Shown here: positions 23,863 to 37,100 of the stretch, piece by piece
Layout of the letters: the number at the start of each line of letters is the position of its first letter
Numbering within the stretch: position 1 is the first letter of the stretch
Assembly (NCBI RefSeq): GCF_030445035.2
Contig: NC_080695.1
Coordinates: 51,911,954-51,975,953 of the forward strand
Reading direction: 5' to 3'
Length of the DNA: 64,000 nucleotides
Source of the DNA: Dasypus novemcinctus
Taxonomy: Eukaryota; Chordata; Mammalia; Cingulata; Dasypodidae
Program-made: the position numbers and the translations under genes
The notes under the pieces: model-generated
Told to the model about the DNA's origin: nothing
Database searches by the model: none
What the model saw: only the letters and a program-made list of their open reading frames with translations

Positions 23863-25429
23863 CAGATAAATGTTCACAAGTTTAGTATGCATCTCAAAAA
23901 TCTTCATGATGCTAACGAAGGTCCCTGTCTTTAGACTTACTTTCTTATTTTGCTAAAGCACCCATATCCTCTTGGTAAAATCCTCCAAGGATTTTAGTAA
24001 TAGACACATTTCAGTTTCTCTAGAAATATCTCAATTTTCGATGAAAAATCATCATCAGGTTGGTGTCTTTGAGTATTTTTAAATATTCTGTCCATAGCCT
24101 TGGAGTGAAGGGAAAGCAGTGAAAAAATGCTGCCTTTTTCTGAATGATTATATCTAGAATTTATCTCCAGTTATTGGTTACTACTTTGATTTTTTTCCAT
24201 TTTGGGTGGTCTCCATAAACACAAGTCTTCTCACATTCTTTGTCTAGTTCCCACTTTTAAATTTCCATTACCTAACCATGGCTCCCCTCATTTCTGGGTT
24301 GTACCACATTGTATATTATTTCTAGCCCTTCAAAAATCATGTCAGGCATTTTTTTTCCTGTGAAATTTCCTTGTGATATCCAAAGAGTTAAGCATAGCTT
24401 TTTTGGGTTGCTTAGTATCTTGCGTGTGGTCCTAAGGTAGAAGACATAGCAAACAGAAAATCTTAAGTGTATTTTGATTTTTAAAGACTGTTTTGCAGGG
24501 TAAAAGACATATAAAAGCTGCACATATTTAAAGTGTATAATGTGATACATTTTTACATTTTTTCATAAAATCATCTCTACAATCAAGATAGTGAACATAA
24601 ACATTTTCAGAAGTTTCCCTCTGCTCCTCTACCCCTTGATAATCTCTTTATGTTACCCACTCCACTCACCCATTTATTTACCTTCCAACAATCTCAAGCA
24701 CCCCAATCTGCTATCTGTCACTATATATTAATTTGCAATTTCTAGAATTTTATATAAATAAAATCATGGAGCACATGCTCTGTTATTGGCTTCTTTCATT
24801 GATAATAATTTAGAGATTCATTAGTGGTGTTTTCTCCATCAACAGTTCATTCCTTTTTATTGGTGACCAATTTCAATTAAATGATATACCACAATCTGTT
24901 TATCCATTTACTTGCTGATGAATATTTGGGTTCTTTGTATGAACACATGATTACTATTATTTTCTTTATCTTGTGTTATCACTGATGTGCAGAATGGCTA
25001 GATCTTAGGGAGATATACATGTCAGTTTTTAAGAAACTGCCAAAAGGTTCCAAAGTAGTTATACCATCTTTAATTCCCACAAGAATTCTATGATCATTCT
25101 AGCCCTCCATATCCTCAACGTATTTTCTAATTTCTCTTTTAATTTCTTCTTTGTCCCATAATATGCTATACTGCTTCTTAATATTAGAAAAAATGTTAGC
25201 TATTTCTGTTAGGAACATCTCATCTAATTCCATTGTACTCAGATAATATACTTAGAATAATGTGAATCCTTTCAAATATGTTAAGACTTGTGTTATGACC
25301 CAGGATATGTCTTTCTGGTAAATCCTGAGAGTGCACTTGAACCGGATGTGTTTTGTGTTGTTGATGTTGGTTAGTTCAGGTTGATTAATTACGTGGTTCA
25401 TATCTGCTAATACACGTCTTCACTCTAAA

Positions 25430-26460
25430 CTTCAGTGCAGGTCCACACAAATCACCTTGCAAGCTGAAGTAGTGCAAAGAGATCTTAAGGGCAAAAACAT
25501 GCAATTGTGCCACAACATTTTAAACTTTTTGTCAAAACCTTAAACACTTTCTCACATCAGTTATCACAATCACTCTCCTCATTTATTTCAAGAAGTTTTC
25601 CATCACTAACTTCTTCTAGCTGTGTCTCTAGAATCTCTCGAATGGCAGCAAAGTCAGTATTCTCATGGTCAGCTCTTTCTTCTATAACACCTTAGAATCT
25701 AGGGCACAGTTCACTGCAGCATCCTTATCTGCCCTAGTAGGTTTACCAGGTATTAAACATTAATCAATTTGTGTCAACTTCTGAATTAATGAACCCAGTC
25801 TCTATTGGAAGTAAAATGTTCTTCTTTGGTCTCTTTGTAATTACTGTTTTCTTGCAATGTGGCAAATAATTTGATACTTCTCTACGGATGCTAGCCAAAA
25901 TTATGATGATCAGTACAAAAAAGTAACTGCATTTCACTTCAACCATAAAAAGCTTTCCTACCCTCCAGTAATTTAAATTGAAATATGTTGAAATGACATT
26001 TCCTTTTTATTTAATATCTGTCATGCTTTTCAATAAGTTTCATACTATATCTTCATGCAGGTCAAAGTTTAGTTCTATCTTTGCTTAATATTGCCATTTT
26101 CAAAGTCACGTTCTACTTCCTGCATAATCAACTTTTGATTCTTTGTTGTTCTTCCATCTTTGCCAACTCCCACTTTACCTATTTATTTTTGTAAACTGTC
26201 AAATGTGTTTCACTGGGCGATAAGGAAGCAATACATGTACATTCTTTGCTGTCAGTGTAGGAACTGAAAACATAGGAACCATGACATGTCACTGACAGAC
26301 TTTGAAAGAAGTGATGTGACTTGTCACAGGTCATGATGGGTCTCTGTTATCCATATAGTGATTTGTGAACTCAAGAGTTAGTATTAGTAAAATTTGAGTT
26401 TACTAAATAACTCACAGTTAAAAAGCCATAGTAACTTAACTGTGAACTGAGTTGTTGAAG
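25430..26460 (-). other. ~1-kb unidentified insertion in ancient L1, with short acidic open frame
   Basis: L1 sequence stops after atatctgctaatac and resumes near catggaacctgaaatactt. The segment between is not L1. On the minus strand a frame from about 25690 to the stop at 25557-25559 encodes an acidic tail containing ADHENTDFAAIREILETQ and ending INEESDCDN. Upstream sequence contains further protein-like pieces in other frames. This could be a decayed processed gene copy or a DNA transposon. I recognise neither, and no target-site duplication is clear. Confidence 0.3.
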
Positions 26461-26794
26461 AACTCATTATTTCACTAAACCATGGAACCTGAAATACTTG
26501 TGTATTGAAAGTGTGCAATGTGAAGACTGTCTATATTTCCTGATAAATCTCCTACTTGTATTATCAATTAGTGAGGTAAGGATATTGAAATCTCTCACTA
26601 TAATTGAGGAATTGTGTAAATCTCCTTTATATCCTCTCTGTTTTTGCTTCATGTATTTTAAACTTCTATTATTAGATTCAGAAATATTTAGAATTGTTAT
26701 TTCTTCTGGATAAATTGATACCTTTGTCCTTTTGTCATTATAAATTTACCATTTTACATCTTGTAATAGATTTTGCTCTCTAGTCTACGTAATC

Positions 26795-27235
26795 TGGTAT
26801 GTATTAAACCACTTCTGTGTTCTGTTGTTGAATGCTATCATGGTGTGATAATTGTATGCACTGAAACAACTTAGGTGTTGTTAAGGTATTTTGTAGATGT
26901 AGTTAACATCTAAAATCAGTTGACTTTAAATAAAGGTGATTCAATAACGTGGGTAGTCTCATTTAATAAGTTGAAAGGCTTAATTAAAAGCAAAACTCAG
27001 GTTTTACAAAGATTGTCTTGAGACTGCAACATAAAATCTTGCTTAAGTTTCCATCCAGCTGGCCTGCCATACAAATGTTAAAAGTTCAGTCCTCACTTGT
27101 ATGAGCCAATTATTTAAAATAAACCTATGTGTCTATATATAAGTCTCTATATCTATTTATCTTTTTATTTCTATCTCCCTCCATATCTATATATGATTAG
27201 TTCTCTTTCTCTGGAGCACCCTGACTGATTCAGGG
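26795..27235. repeat. interspersed repeat inserted in ancient L1
   Basis: The segment from about gaatgctatcatggtgtgat to ctggagcaccctgactgatt ends with the motif ttctctttctctggagcacc, typical of a common old mammalian LTR-like or DNA repeat terminus, preceded by a TCTATA-rich simple stretch (27130-27195). L1 sequence resumes after it. Family uncertain. Confidence 0.4.
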
Positions 27236-28689
27236 GGTGTATATTTTTCAATTATTTTTCTTTTAGTATTTATGCTGTTTTTGTATTTAATGAGTTTTTC
27301 CTGTATGGAACATATTTTTGGGTTTTCCAATTTTTATCTAAAGAATCCTTGCCTTTTAATTGGGATGTCTAGACAATTTATATTTAGTGTTATTATTGAT
27401 ATGTAAGATTTAAAATATAATATTCTATTTGTTTTCTATTTTTCCTATCTGTTAGTTTTGTATCTTTCTGTCTTTACATTAATTGTGATTCACTTTATCA
27501 TCTCTTTGTGGCCCTTTGTTTGGTGGATTTATGGCAGTTTTAGGTTTATGATATACATGTTTTACTTATCACAATCTACATTCAAGAGATAGTACATAAT
27601 TAAATGTCCACTTAAAATAGTATACTTTTATTCCATTTCCTCTCCTCCCAGCTATTTTGTCATTGTTTTCAACTATTTTATTTTCAATGTGTATTATAAA
27701 TGCCACACTCCACTTATTTAATATTTATTTAAACGGTGAATTGTCTTGAAGAGATTTTAATAATATGAAAGATATTTTACCTTTACCTATGAATTTATCA
27801 TTTCTGGCCTTCTTCTTTCCTTTTCATAATCTCTTTTTCATCTGGTATCATTTTCTTTCAGTGTGAGGGACATCTTTTAATTTTTTATATAGTATAAGTG
27901 TGCTGAGAAAAAATTCTACATACCTGGCATTCATTAAATACTCAGTGCATTCAATATTTATTTTTATCTATTACTATCTTAATTTGCTTTTTCTGAATAT
28001 TTATTTATTTGATTTTCAATTTCTATTCTTTAAAATTTCTAGTTTTATTACCAATTTTAACATTTTTCTTATTAACAGCAACTCATTTTCCTTACTTATG
28101 ACATATTGCTATATTTTCCCCATCATTAATATAGAAGGGATATCTCATTTCAACTATTCTACAGTATTAGATGCTATCTTATCATGTTTCCTGTCTTTAG
28201 AATGTTAGCTGTGATAATTCAGTTTACAAATAAAAAACTAAAGTTGACCACTTTAATGCTGAAGGAAAAATGTTTTATATGTTTGACTATTGAATTAATC
28301 CATTAATCTGCTTATCACTATCTACCACATTGCAGAGTAAGAAAGATTTTAGATAACTGCCTGGATATCATTCACATTTTTTAACCCTGCCACTATTGTA
28401 GGAGATTTAACAACACCAGAATATCTAAATTAAAGTAAATAATGACAAATAAATGGATGCTGATTTGGATTTCTTGGTAGATAATTGCTTTTAGTGGAAT
28501 GAATTAAGGAATTAATGCTGGTTTTCATCAGAGAGCAAGTATCTTTGAGAGTCATTATGTATACTTGAGTCTGTTAAATTTTCATCTCAAAAATAAAAAG
28601 ATGTGATGTCTATATCAAGAAGCTGAAATGTGGTGAAATAAAGAATGCAGATTAATGACTCTAAATCATGTTTATTCTACTATTGTTAG

Positions 28690-28870
28690 TCATTTATTTA
28701 TCAATTCATTCAAATAATTGCTTATTAAATATATTCTAAATGCCTGGCAATGTGCTGGGATACTGTCATTTGAAATGCAATTTTCTCTTCACTTGGGTTT
28801 ATGATTTCATGATGAGAGGCAGATACATAAAAGTCTACAAAGTGTTAATGGTTCAGTTTTATAATTATTT
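28690..28870 (-). mobile_element. L2 LINE 3'-end fragment
   Basis: The plus strand reads tatttatcaattcattcaaa, taattgcttattaaatatat and tgcctggcaatgtgctggga, the antisense of the L2 3' end (the attcaacaaatatttattgag and gtgccaggcactgtgctagg motifs). Ancient. Confidence 0.55.
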
Positions 28871-29544
28871 ATTGGATGTATTAGGAGAAAATAAAAAGGA
28901 GTGATCACCTACACAGCCAGAAAATTATTTCTTATAATATTTTTCAGTTCCAGATTTAATACCTTGTATTAAAGCACAAGTGCTAAACAGAATACCATAA
29001 ACTAGCCATTCTGTCTATGGCTTATGTACCATTGGGGATTCCCTAGGTAATGTAAGTGTAGCCTGTTGAGGCCAAATCTATTTTTACAATAATTCTCATA
29101 ATAATTTTATTTCATAAAAATACAAAAATAAGTAATAATGACACTTGCCCTTTTCATGGTGCTTGCTGACATTTTCACTGATGTTGCAAAAGCAATGGTG
29201 GGTAAAACTGGGGTGCCTTCCAAAGAATCAAGTACCAACTATTACTAGGACTTCTATTCTGCACTGCTACACAATCTTGGAAGAAACAAAAGACAGTCTC
29301 ACTTAAAAATATCCTTTATAAGAAAGTAAAAATTATTAATATTATTAAATATTGACCCATGAGTATATATATTTGTATGTTTAAAGCATGCATTCAAACT
29401 TATTTTAAAAGTAATGGTATTATTAAGAAAATGTTCAAAGACAAAAATTTGTTTTCACTTGGTTTTGAGTCTTGAAATGTTACACAAACTCAGAAATGAA
29501 CTACTAATACTTGGGAATCAGCATATTTATTTGCATGTGTTCTT

Positions 29545-32340
29545 ACATTTTTTCCTTTTTTTATAAGAGTAGTTGTAAGTTTGCAGAAAAAGCATACAGA
29601 AAATACAGGAATCCCATAAACTACCCTATTATTAACACCTTGCTTTTAGTGTGGTATTTTTGCTGCAAATAATGAAACAGCATTTTTATAATTATACTAT
29701 TATAATTACATATTATAAATATAATAGGGTTCAATGTGTTGTACAGTGCTATGGATATTATTTTATATTTATTCTAGTAACATATATACAACTTAAAATG
29801 TAAAACCACCTTTATATATACATATCAGTGCTGTTAATTATTTTCACAATGTTTTGCTACAATCACCACCATTCATTACAAAAATTTTTCCAGTCTTCCA
29901 AATAGAAACAATGTGGAATGTCAGGATTAAATCTCCGTTTTCCACCACCACCCTGGCTCCTGGTAATCTATATTCTAGCGTCTGACTCTATGAATTTGTT
30001 TACGCTAATTATTTCATATTAGTGAGAGAACACAATATTTGTCCTTTTGCGTCTGGTTTATTATACTCAACATATTGTTGCGTTTATTAGGACTTCATTA
30101 ATATTTGTGGCTGATTAATATCCCATTGTATGTATATATCACACTTTATTCATCATTTGATGAACACTTAAGTTGTTTCCATCCTTTGCAGTTGTGAATA
30201 ATTCCTATATGAACATCAGAGTGCAAATACTGGTTTGCATCCCTGCTTTAAGTTCTTTTGGATATATATTTAGAAGTAGGATTGCTGAATCAAATAGTAA
30301 TTCTGTACTTAAATTTCTGAGGAATTGCCAAACTGTTTCCACAGTAACTGCACCATTTTACATTCCACCAACAATTAATGAACATTCACTATTTCTGCAC
30401 ATCCTCTCCCACACTTGTAAATTTCTACTTTTCTTAATAGTAGCCATTCTAGTGGGTGTGAAATGGCACCTTCTTTTGGTTTTGATTTGAATTGCCTTAA
30501 TGAATGATGTTAGTCATCTTTCGATATGCTTTTCTCTTGCAGCTTTTACTACATTCTCCTTGTCCTTTGCATTCAACATTATGATCATTATGGAATGGGA
30601 CATTATGTTTCTTCCAAGCTTATGTTATTTGATGTTCTCTGGGATCCTTGAATGTGTGTATTCCCATTGTTTGCTAAGTTTTAGAAGTTCTCTGTCATGG
30701 TTTCTTTGACTATTCCTTTTGTTCTTTCTTCTTCTTCTGGGATACTTACAATGCATGTATTGGTACACTTAATGATGTCCCAGGGATCTCTCAGGCTATT
30801 TTTGCTTTCTTTTTTCTTTCTCGCATGATGCATTTCAGTTGTCTTTCAGTTCACTGTTTCTTTCTTCTGCCAGTTCCAATCTGCTGTTGAAATCATCCTG
30901 GTAATTTTTCATTTACCAGGTGTTCAACCAGTAGTTCTGTTCAGTTCCTTTTTAAAGTTTCTATCTCCCTTTTGAGTTTCTCATATTGTTCCTTTAGAGT
31001 TTTTCTGATATTCTTTAGTTAGTCTACTGTATTTTACTTCATTTTCATGAACATACTGAGGATTTTTTTTTTTTTTACTCTTTGGTAATTCCACAGGCAG
31101 GTCTTCTTTGATATTTTCTATTTTGATCCTCTTCCTTTGGATGGGCTGACATTTCCTATTTCTTTATATTGTAATCTTTTGTTGTACAATGTACATTTTA
31201 ATATTTTAAAATGTTAATTCTGAAATTTAGTTCCTAAGCTGTTTCTTGAGTACCTCCTATCTAGTTAGTGATATGAAATATATTTTCTTGAGGGCCAAGA
31301 ACTAATAAAAACCAAATAAACCAATGTAAAAAAGTCACCTACCACAGTGCTGCAAATTGACTTTGTGATGGCCTGTATTTTCTTTGAACATTCAAGAAGG
31401 TCTGCCCAAGGTAAATGCAAGGTGCAGGGTCCTCCCTGTCTTTTTTGGGCCTGGTCTTGTTCTTGGCTTGTTTGTAGTGTCCTTAGGAGATCCCTGTTTA
31501 CAGGAATTTGAATGCCCCTTCTTTGCCCCAGAAAACAATCCTTTCCCTCCCAGGGATTCACCTCAGGACTTAGGGCAGGTAAGCCTTTGCCCCAGGCTGC
31601 CAGACTTAATTGTTTCTTATTCTGCTTTTGTTGTCTAAGCTGCTTTTGCATGGAGAGCAGATGCTGGGAGGAGGGACGAGCTGGAGAGGAGTTTCCCAGG
31701 TCAGTCTTTCTCATCTGCAAGGAGACTGGCAACACATAAAAGGAATGCTGGAGAGCTTCACACTGCCCTATGGAGAGTGTGAGGGAGGGGCCATCACCAG
31801 GAGTTCCTCCCATGGTTTAAACGTTGTATTTTCTTGATTTAACACTTGCCCTGGTAAATGCAGCCCTTTGACTCCTTTCTGTAGTTTTGAAGAAGGCTCT
31901 TTAATACTCATTCAGCTCTTGCCTGGGAAGGTTGGAAAAATGGCTGCCATCAGAATTAGGCACCCCAGTGATCTGGAGTAGCTAATCAAAAGCAGTGATC
32001 AGCTATCAGACTGTACACCATTAGATCTTGGGGAACTTGGTCTTTTATCCCACCCGGGCACCAGAAAATTGCACAAAGTGCCGGGGTCGTGTACCTTACT
32101 GCTACCTGCCATGAGTCTGAGAGATGGGTGACAGTAGCCACTGCCTGGAGAGTGCAACTCACTAGTGTTTAGTGTGATTTCCTGGCATCTTCTTCAGATC
32201 TTCCCTGGAAGAACAGAGTGTTCTAGATTCCAGAGTTTGAAAATAGTTGATTCAGAAAGTTACGCATGTTTAATCATTGTTCTGATGGAGGAACTTCTTC
32301 CTGAAACTTCCTACTCTGCCATCTTCCCGCAATCCCACAC
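29545..32340 (-). mobile_element. L1 with intact ends but ~4-kb internal deletion, inserted in hAT
   Basis: On the plus strand the 3' end starts at a T-rich tail (29546-29570) and continues through 3' UTR and ORF2 C-terminal sequence (ggaattgccaaactgtttcc, accattttacattccaccaa) to about 30525. It then jumps directly to ORF1-derived sequence (gcttttctcttgcagctttt). The sequence runs on through the ORF1 5' part and a long 5' UTR to its start at about 32335, where the minus strand reads gcgggaagatggcagagtag, a typical L1 5' end. Most of ORF2 is missing. The flanks show a possible short duplication acatttt. A 182-codon sense-strand frame (31265-31813) lies in the 5' UTR and has no known domain. 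Confidence 0.65.
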
Positions 32341-32854
32341 ATTTTAATATTCTGTGTGACAAAATGACAAGCGTACATAGTACACTCCAGATACATACCA
32401 GAGTATGATCTGTTGTTCGATGATTTGAGTTGCAAGCTGAGCCTGGTGCTTTTTTCCACCGAACATTATTTTTACTTGAAATTTTGGGTGACAGACAATC
32501 TATGCTAATTTGGACCTGGATATATATAGTAGACAAATTTTTTTCAAAATTTGAAGTGTATGCCTATCACTTCAGTGAAGATGACTAAGGGTATGTGTTG
32601 AAAATTTGTTGAACTTACATGCAAAATTTACAATTGAGATTTTTATTCACCTCTGGACTCTTGATAGCTTCTCAATGCTTAACCACTTTTCTAATAAGAA
32701 TGGTGGTGATACTAATAACTGCTATTTTTGGAAATTTTTATAATTGAATGTGTTAACATTTATAGGATCATCAAAACTCAGAAAACCAATATTTTTCAAA
32801 ATGACCAATGCATAATACTACAAAAGCATTTTGTGTGTAGAAGATCCATTCAAG

Positions 32855-32945
32855 GGAAGCAGGTATAGCTCAGTGGTTGAGCATCTTCTTCCCATGTATA
32901 AGGTCCTAGATGCAATCCCCGGTACTCCTAAAAAATTTGTAGTTG
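32855..32945 (+). mobile_element. DAS-type tRNA-derived SINE
   Basis: A tRNA-like head reads gaagcaggtatagctcagtg with A box tagctcagtgg and a B box region (agatgcaatcc), then ccggtactcc and a short A-rich tail. It is flanked by 14-bp target-site duplications differing at one base: aagatccattcaag (32841-32854) and aagagccattcaag (32946-32959). The related family is characteristic of xenarthran genomes. It sits inside the hAT transposase remnant and so is younger than it. Confidence 0.85.
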
Positions 32946-33956
32946 AAGAGCCATTCAAGAGTGAGGTACAGCAATGGATTTGATTGTAACATAGTACGCA
33001 AAAATTGATCAATATGTTTTCAGATTTCACAGTGCAACTAATATATGAGACTACCACTTGTCAAATTTTGATGTAATATCAAAGAAGTATACCCCCATTA
33101 ATTGCAAAGGTTATTAAAATAATTTTCCCTTTTCCAACTTCATTTAATTGTGAGGCCAGAGTTACCTCAATATTTTAAGTCAAAACATTACTATAATAGG
33201 CTAAATTCAGAAACAGACATGGGAATCTAATTACCATATATTAAGCCACAGAGTTAAAGAATTTATATAAAATGTAAAACGATGCCACTCTTACCACTTT
33301 TTGTTTTAGAAAATGTAATTATTTTTCATCAGAGATACATTATTTATATTAACATCTTTATTCTTTTAAATGAAATAATAAACAATTTAAATTTTCTGTG
33401 TGAATATAAAATATGGTAAATAATGTCCAAACAACAGGGCTTTGGAGTCCTCAATATATTTTTAATAGTGTGAAGAGTTTGAGATAATTAAAAAAACAAC
33501 TGAGACACACTTTTTTGAACAACTGTCCAATCCTCAGAGTAATCTCCAAGTAGGATATAAGATAAAATTCAGCAACATAATAAGGGGTAAATAATTTACT
33601 AAATTTACTTCCCTTATAGCCTCCACAGAATATTCTGATACTCCTATATACAAATAGTTCTTAAAAATTTCATGGAGAAATAAAAGAAACTCTTTACCAT
33701 CCCCATTCTTATTTGAAATAAAGATATATTCAGGAGTTGCTTATCCTTTAAAAGTATTTTCTATAAAATCCTATGGGCTTATTTTTTTTAATTACCTGAC
33801 CTATTTGATGTTAGTGGAAAGCAATGGAAAGAAATAGTGAGGTACTGTACATATCCTATAAATCAGAACACTTTAGATGCAAAGATAAACAATGGAAAAC
33901 CTAATTCAGAGTTTTATTAATACTTTCATACAAGCTTTAGATTACATAAATGTTAT

Positions 33957-34112
33957 ATCAGAAATATAGGGGATTTCCATAAGCTCCATCCCTACCCCCC
34001 ACTCTTCCCCATTAACAACATCTTTGATTAAGTGTTGATTCGTGTGGTACATTTGTTACAACTGATGAACACTTATTGAAGAAAATCCTGAGTAATTTTT
34101 AAAATTGTAGCA
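33957..34112 (-). mobile_element. L1 3'-UTR fragment
   Basis: Antisense L1 3'-end landmarks: gggatttccataagctccat, cccattaacaacatctttga, gtggtacatttgttacaact, gatgaacacttattgaagaa. It is short and isolated. Confidence 0.5.
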
Positions 34113-37100
34113 TTGTAGCATTCTAAGATTTCCCTTCTGTTTATGGATAATAAGTATGTTTAATAATAAGCAAGTTTGTATACATATATATTTATATATA
34201 CATATGTGAGTGTATACACACAAATATGTATGTGGATGTGTGTATCCGAGAGTGATATATTTCTGCATTGGACTGAAGTATTCCAGTTATTTTATTATTC
34301 CTCAGGTTCATAAGCAATTTGTATTAAATAATTTCTGAGGAGCATTAGTCTTGGGTTACCTCTTCCTCCCTGTGAGACAAAATCCCGTACAAGTCACTGA
34401 GTTATTGAAGATAATGAATACCCAAAAATTGGTAATATTTTAGAGTTTTTGCCAGGAAATATACAAAAGTCAGGAACTTCTCTTTTTATGTTCATGCAAA
34501 TAAAGTATAAGCTTTTCCAAATGAAAATTACAAAGAAAGGAATAGCTTGGCCAAACAAAACTAATTTGCATCCATCCCCCATTCTCCCTTAATTAAACAG
34601 ATAGCATGTAAACTTTCTTTAGTTTTATAGGTATTGTTATATCATGACTTCTAGTTGGTAAACATATACTCATTGGCTAGCTACTTTGTTTGGTGGCTAA
34701 TACTGAGATTAAAGTGCTGAAAAGGAGTCACAGTTTATGCTTTCATAAATGTTTCAGCATTATTGTAATGAAATAGTCCCAAACAGGGAATCATGCACAA
34801 TTGGCTTATATTTTGTTTTATATACAGTTTTTATATTTTATTTGCAGATAATAGATACTTGCCCTAAGTATGTTTGGAGTTTAAAATTAAGTTTACCTTA
34901 CTGTGAGAGTCATAAAGAAGGAAAGCCACATAAAATATTAGGTGATATGTGAATCTACACTGAAACTAAAAGGTTTATCAGAATCTATTTATACATTGAA
35001 AATCAAGTGCTAATTGTGGAATTTTCTTGTGAGTTCAGTGTTTTTGCAATGTTCTCCCTATTCAATAAGCCTTGTTCCCTTTCTGAAAGCTTGCTTCAGA
35101 TCCATGGTGAGATGACATGTTGTGATAAATATATGACGATGCAATGATATGTCGCCCTTTCCTAACTTCTAATATTAAATACTACTGTAATCTTCAGATT
35201 TTTCTATTCATACTTAATCTCAAAGCAGTGCATCTCCTGGCATGTATTCTAATGAATTTAAATTACACTGACTCAGCACTATTCTTGCTATATATTCTTG
35301 CATTCAAATTCTCTATATCAAAATTCTTTGTGCATTTCAAAGGTTGGCATGTGATAATTTTTACTAGAAATAAGGAAGTTTAAAACAGAACATTAACTAA
35401 TTTGAAGGATTAAACAAAAGCAATAAATTTATCCTTACTTAAGTTAATAAAAGGTAATACTGAAATCTGGGTGTTTTTTTTTTAATGAGTTCTTTTAGGT
35501 ATGTACAAATTCAAAATAACAGAATCCCCAATACTTAGGTTATTCCCTTTTGAAGGACCACCTGAATATGGTGTGTGGGGCAGGGGTGGCAGCAGTCTGG
35601 AGCCATGTCTTTTATCTCAAAGGAGATGGCATGAGGATTCATAATATCCAATTGCACTTTATTTTGTGTCAGAAGGTTTACTCATAATTAAAATTTGAGA
35701 TAATCGGAAATGGCACAGGTTTATATCCAGGAATTTAAAATTTCATCTACATTGATTTATTTATGAAGTGATACCAGACAAAATTAACTGGGTTATGTTT
35801 CTTACTCAGTTTTTTTCAGGAACATGCAAAAAAAAATTTTTTTAAGCAAAAAAATAGGAATTATGGTATAGGAGAAATTTTACAAACTAAGCCAGTGCTA
35901 AAGAGTTGGGCATTATATAAAAAGGGGATAAATGTAATTCTACAACACTGAAATATGCATGTTATTTTATTCACTTAATGCTTTAATGTAAAATCAAATG
36001 TTTTAATGTGCCAAACAAAGTGTAATTTAGAAGGTTTAGGTTAGTATGTTGGTGGAGGGAGAAGGAAGCCAAATACCTAACATTCACATTTTTGTGGTTA
36101 TCAACTATTGATATCGGTGCCATTGTTTGGCCATTAAAAGCTTAGAAAATGATAATACCAATGGTGATGAGGATAATGAACACAATAACACAATAACAAT
36201 AAAGGCTATGGACACTTTACGAAACTATTTACAAATCTGTCCTCATTTGACAGGTCAAGATTCATATAGCTAGTACTAATCTGCAACTGCCTGGACAGAT
36301 AATTATAATTACACGACAAAAATTCTCTCTGAGGATTTGAACTGGCAAGGATCAAAAGGGTTTTTAAAAATATGTATCAGTTTGCACTTTCAGTGGGAAT
36401 AACATAACTTCTGATGTTAAATCCAGGGGTGCTGTCAGGGAGAACTGGTTCCCCGCCACCACCTGTCGTTTGCAAATGGTGAATGCAGATATTTCTTTTA
36501 AAGATCGACATTGATTGAGATGTGCCCTGTAGTCTGACCCAGCCCTGCATTTCAGTTTACACCAGGCTCCAGTCCTAAAAGTGCCTTAGGTATCATACAT
36601 ATCAAGTACCGTCTGGCTCCCTAGTAATTAGGTCACATCCAGTGAATAATAGAGAAGCCATTACTCTCATTAGGCACTTGCTCTCTCAATGGACTAAGTT
36701 ATTATACTGTGCCAGCCTGAAAAAGCAGGCAAAGGAAATCCAAGTCTTGTGTGGAATTCACTTTACTAATTCAGGTGAAGCTTTTTCTGGAAACTGTCCA
36801 GCTTCAGGAAATCAACTGTTCCACATTTTTCCACTTCTCTTCTTCTTTCCCTATGCTCTCATAATTTCTCTTCATGCCCACACTCTGTGAAATTCACTCC
36901 TCTTCATTTTTCTCTATACACACTTAATCATTTCATCAGAATACCAAGAATGTACATATCTCAAAGTTTTACCCTTGGATTCCAGCTTTTCTGACACCTG
37001 CAATCTGAGTTAACAAAATATAAAGCCAGTGATTTCTTTTTTTCTGATTAATATACATTTAAGTCAAGCACTGGGATATACGCAGACATTCTAGTGGATC

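Larger units (their letters stand above)
24475..28215 (-). mobile_element. ancient L1 (L1M-like), interrupted twice
   Basis: The 3' UTR is recognisable in antisense at 24475-24600 (gctgcacatatttaaagtgt, then acaatcaagatagtgaac). ORF2-derived sequence follows (tggtgaccaatttcaattaa; atgacccaggatatgtcttt; ctctcactataattgaggaa) and continues to the ORF2 start and inter-ORF region near 27300-27950 (ttttaattgggatgtctaga). It is highly diverged with no usable frames. It is interrupted at about 25430-26460 and about 26795-27235 by unrelated segments. Confidence 0.6.
28940..33492 (+). mobile_element. fossil hAT DNA transposon with ZBED5-like transposase remnant
   Basis: The 5' part (about 28940-29375) contains ccctaggtaatgtaagtgta, cactgatgttgcaaaagcaa, tggtgggtaaaactggggtg and aaatattgacccatgag. 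After an L1 insertion the transposase-derived part resumes at about 32341 (ttttaatattctgtgtgaca) and encodes decayed pieces such as FNILCDKMTS. Further on are aatgaccaatgcataatact, the KDPF-type segment agatccattcaag, gtagtatcaaagaag-like and a Cys-rich end (acttcatttaattgtgaggc). It ends with an AT-rich 3' region near 33490. The layout matches hAT transposases related to domesticated ZBED5/FAM200-type proteins. Many stops and frameshifts; a dead element. A SINE and an L1 lie inside it. Confidence 0.6.

Noticed and set aside
31265-31813. 182-codon frame taken for a host gene
   Set aside because: It lies inside the 5' UTR of the internally deleted L1, on its sense strand, and shows no known domain.
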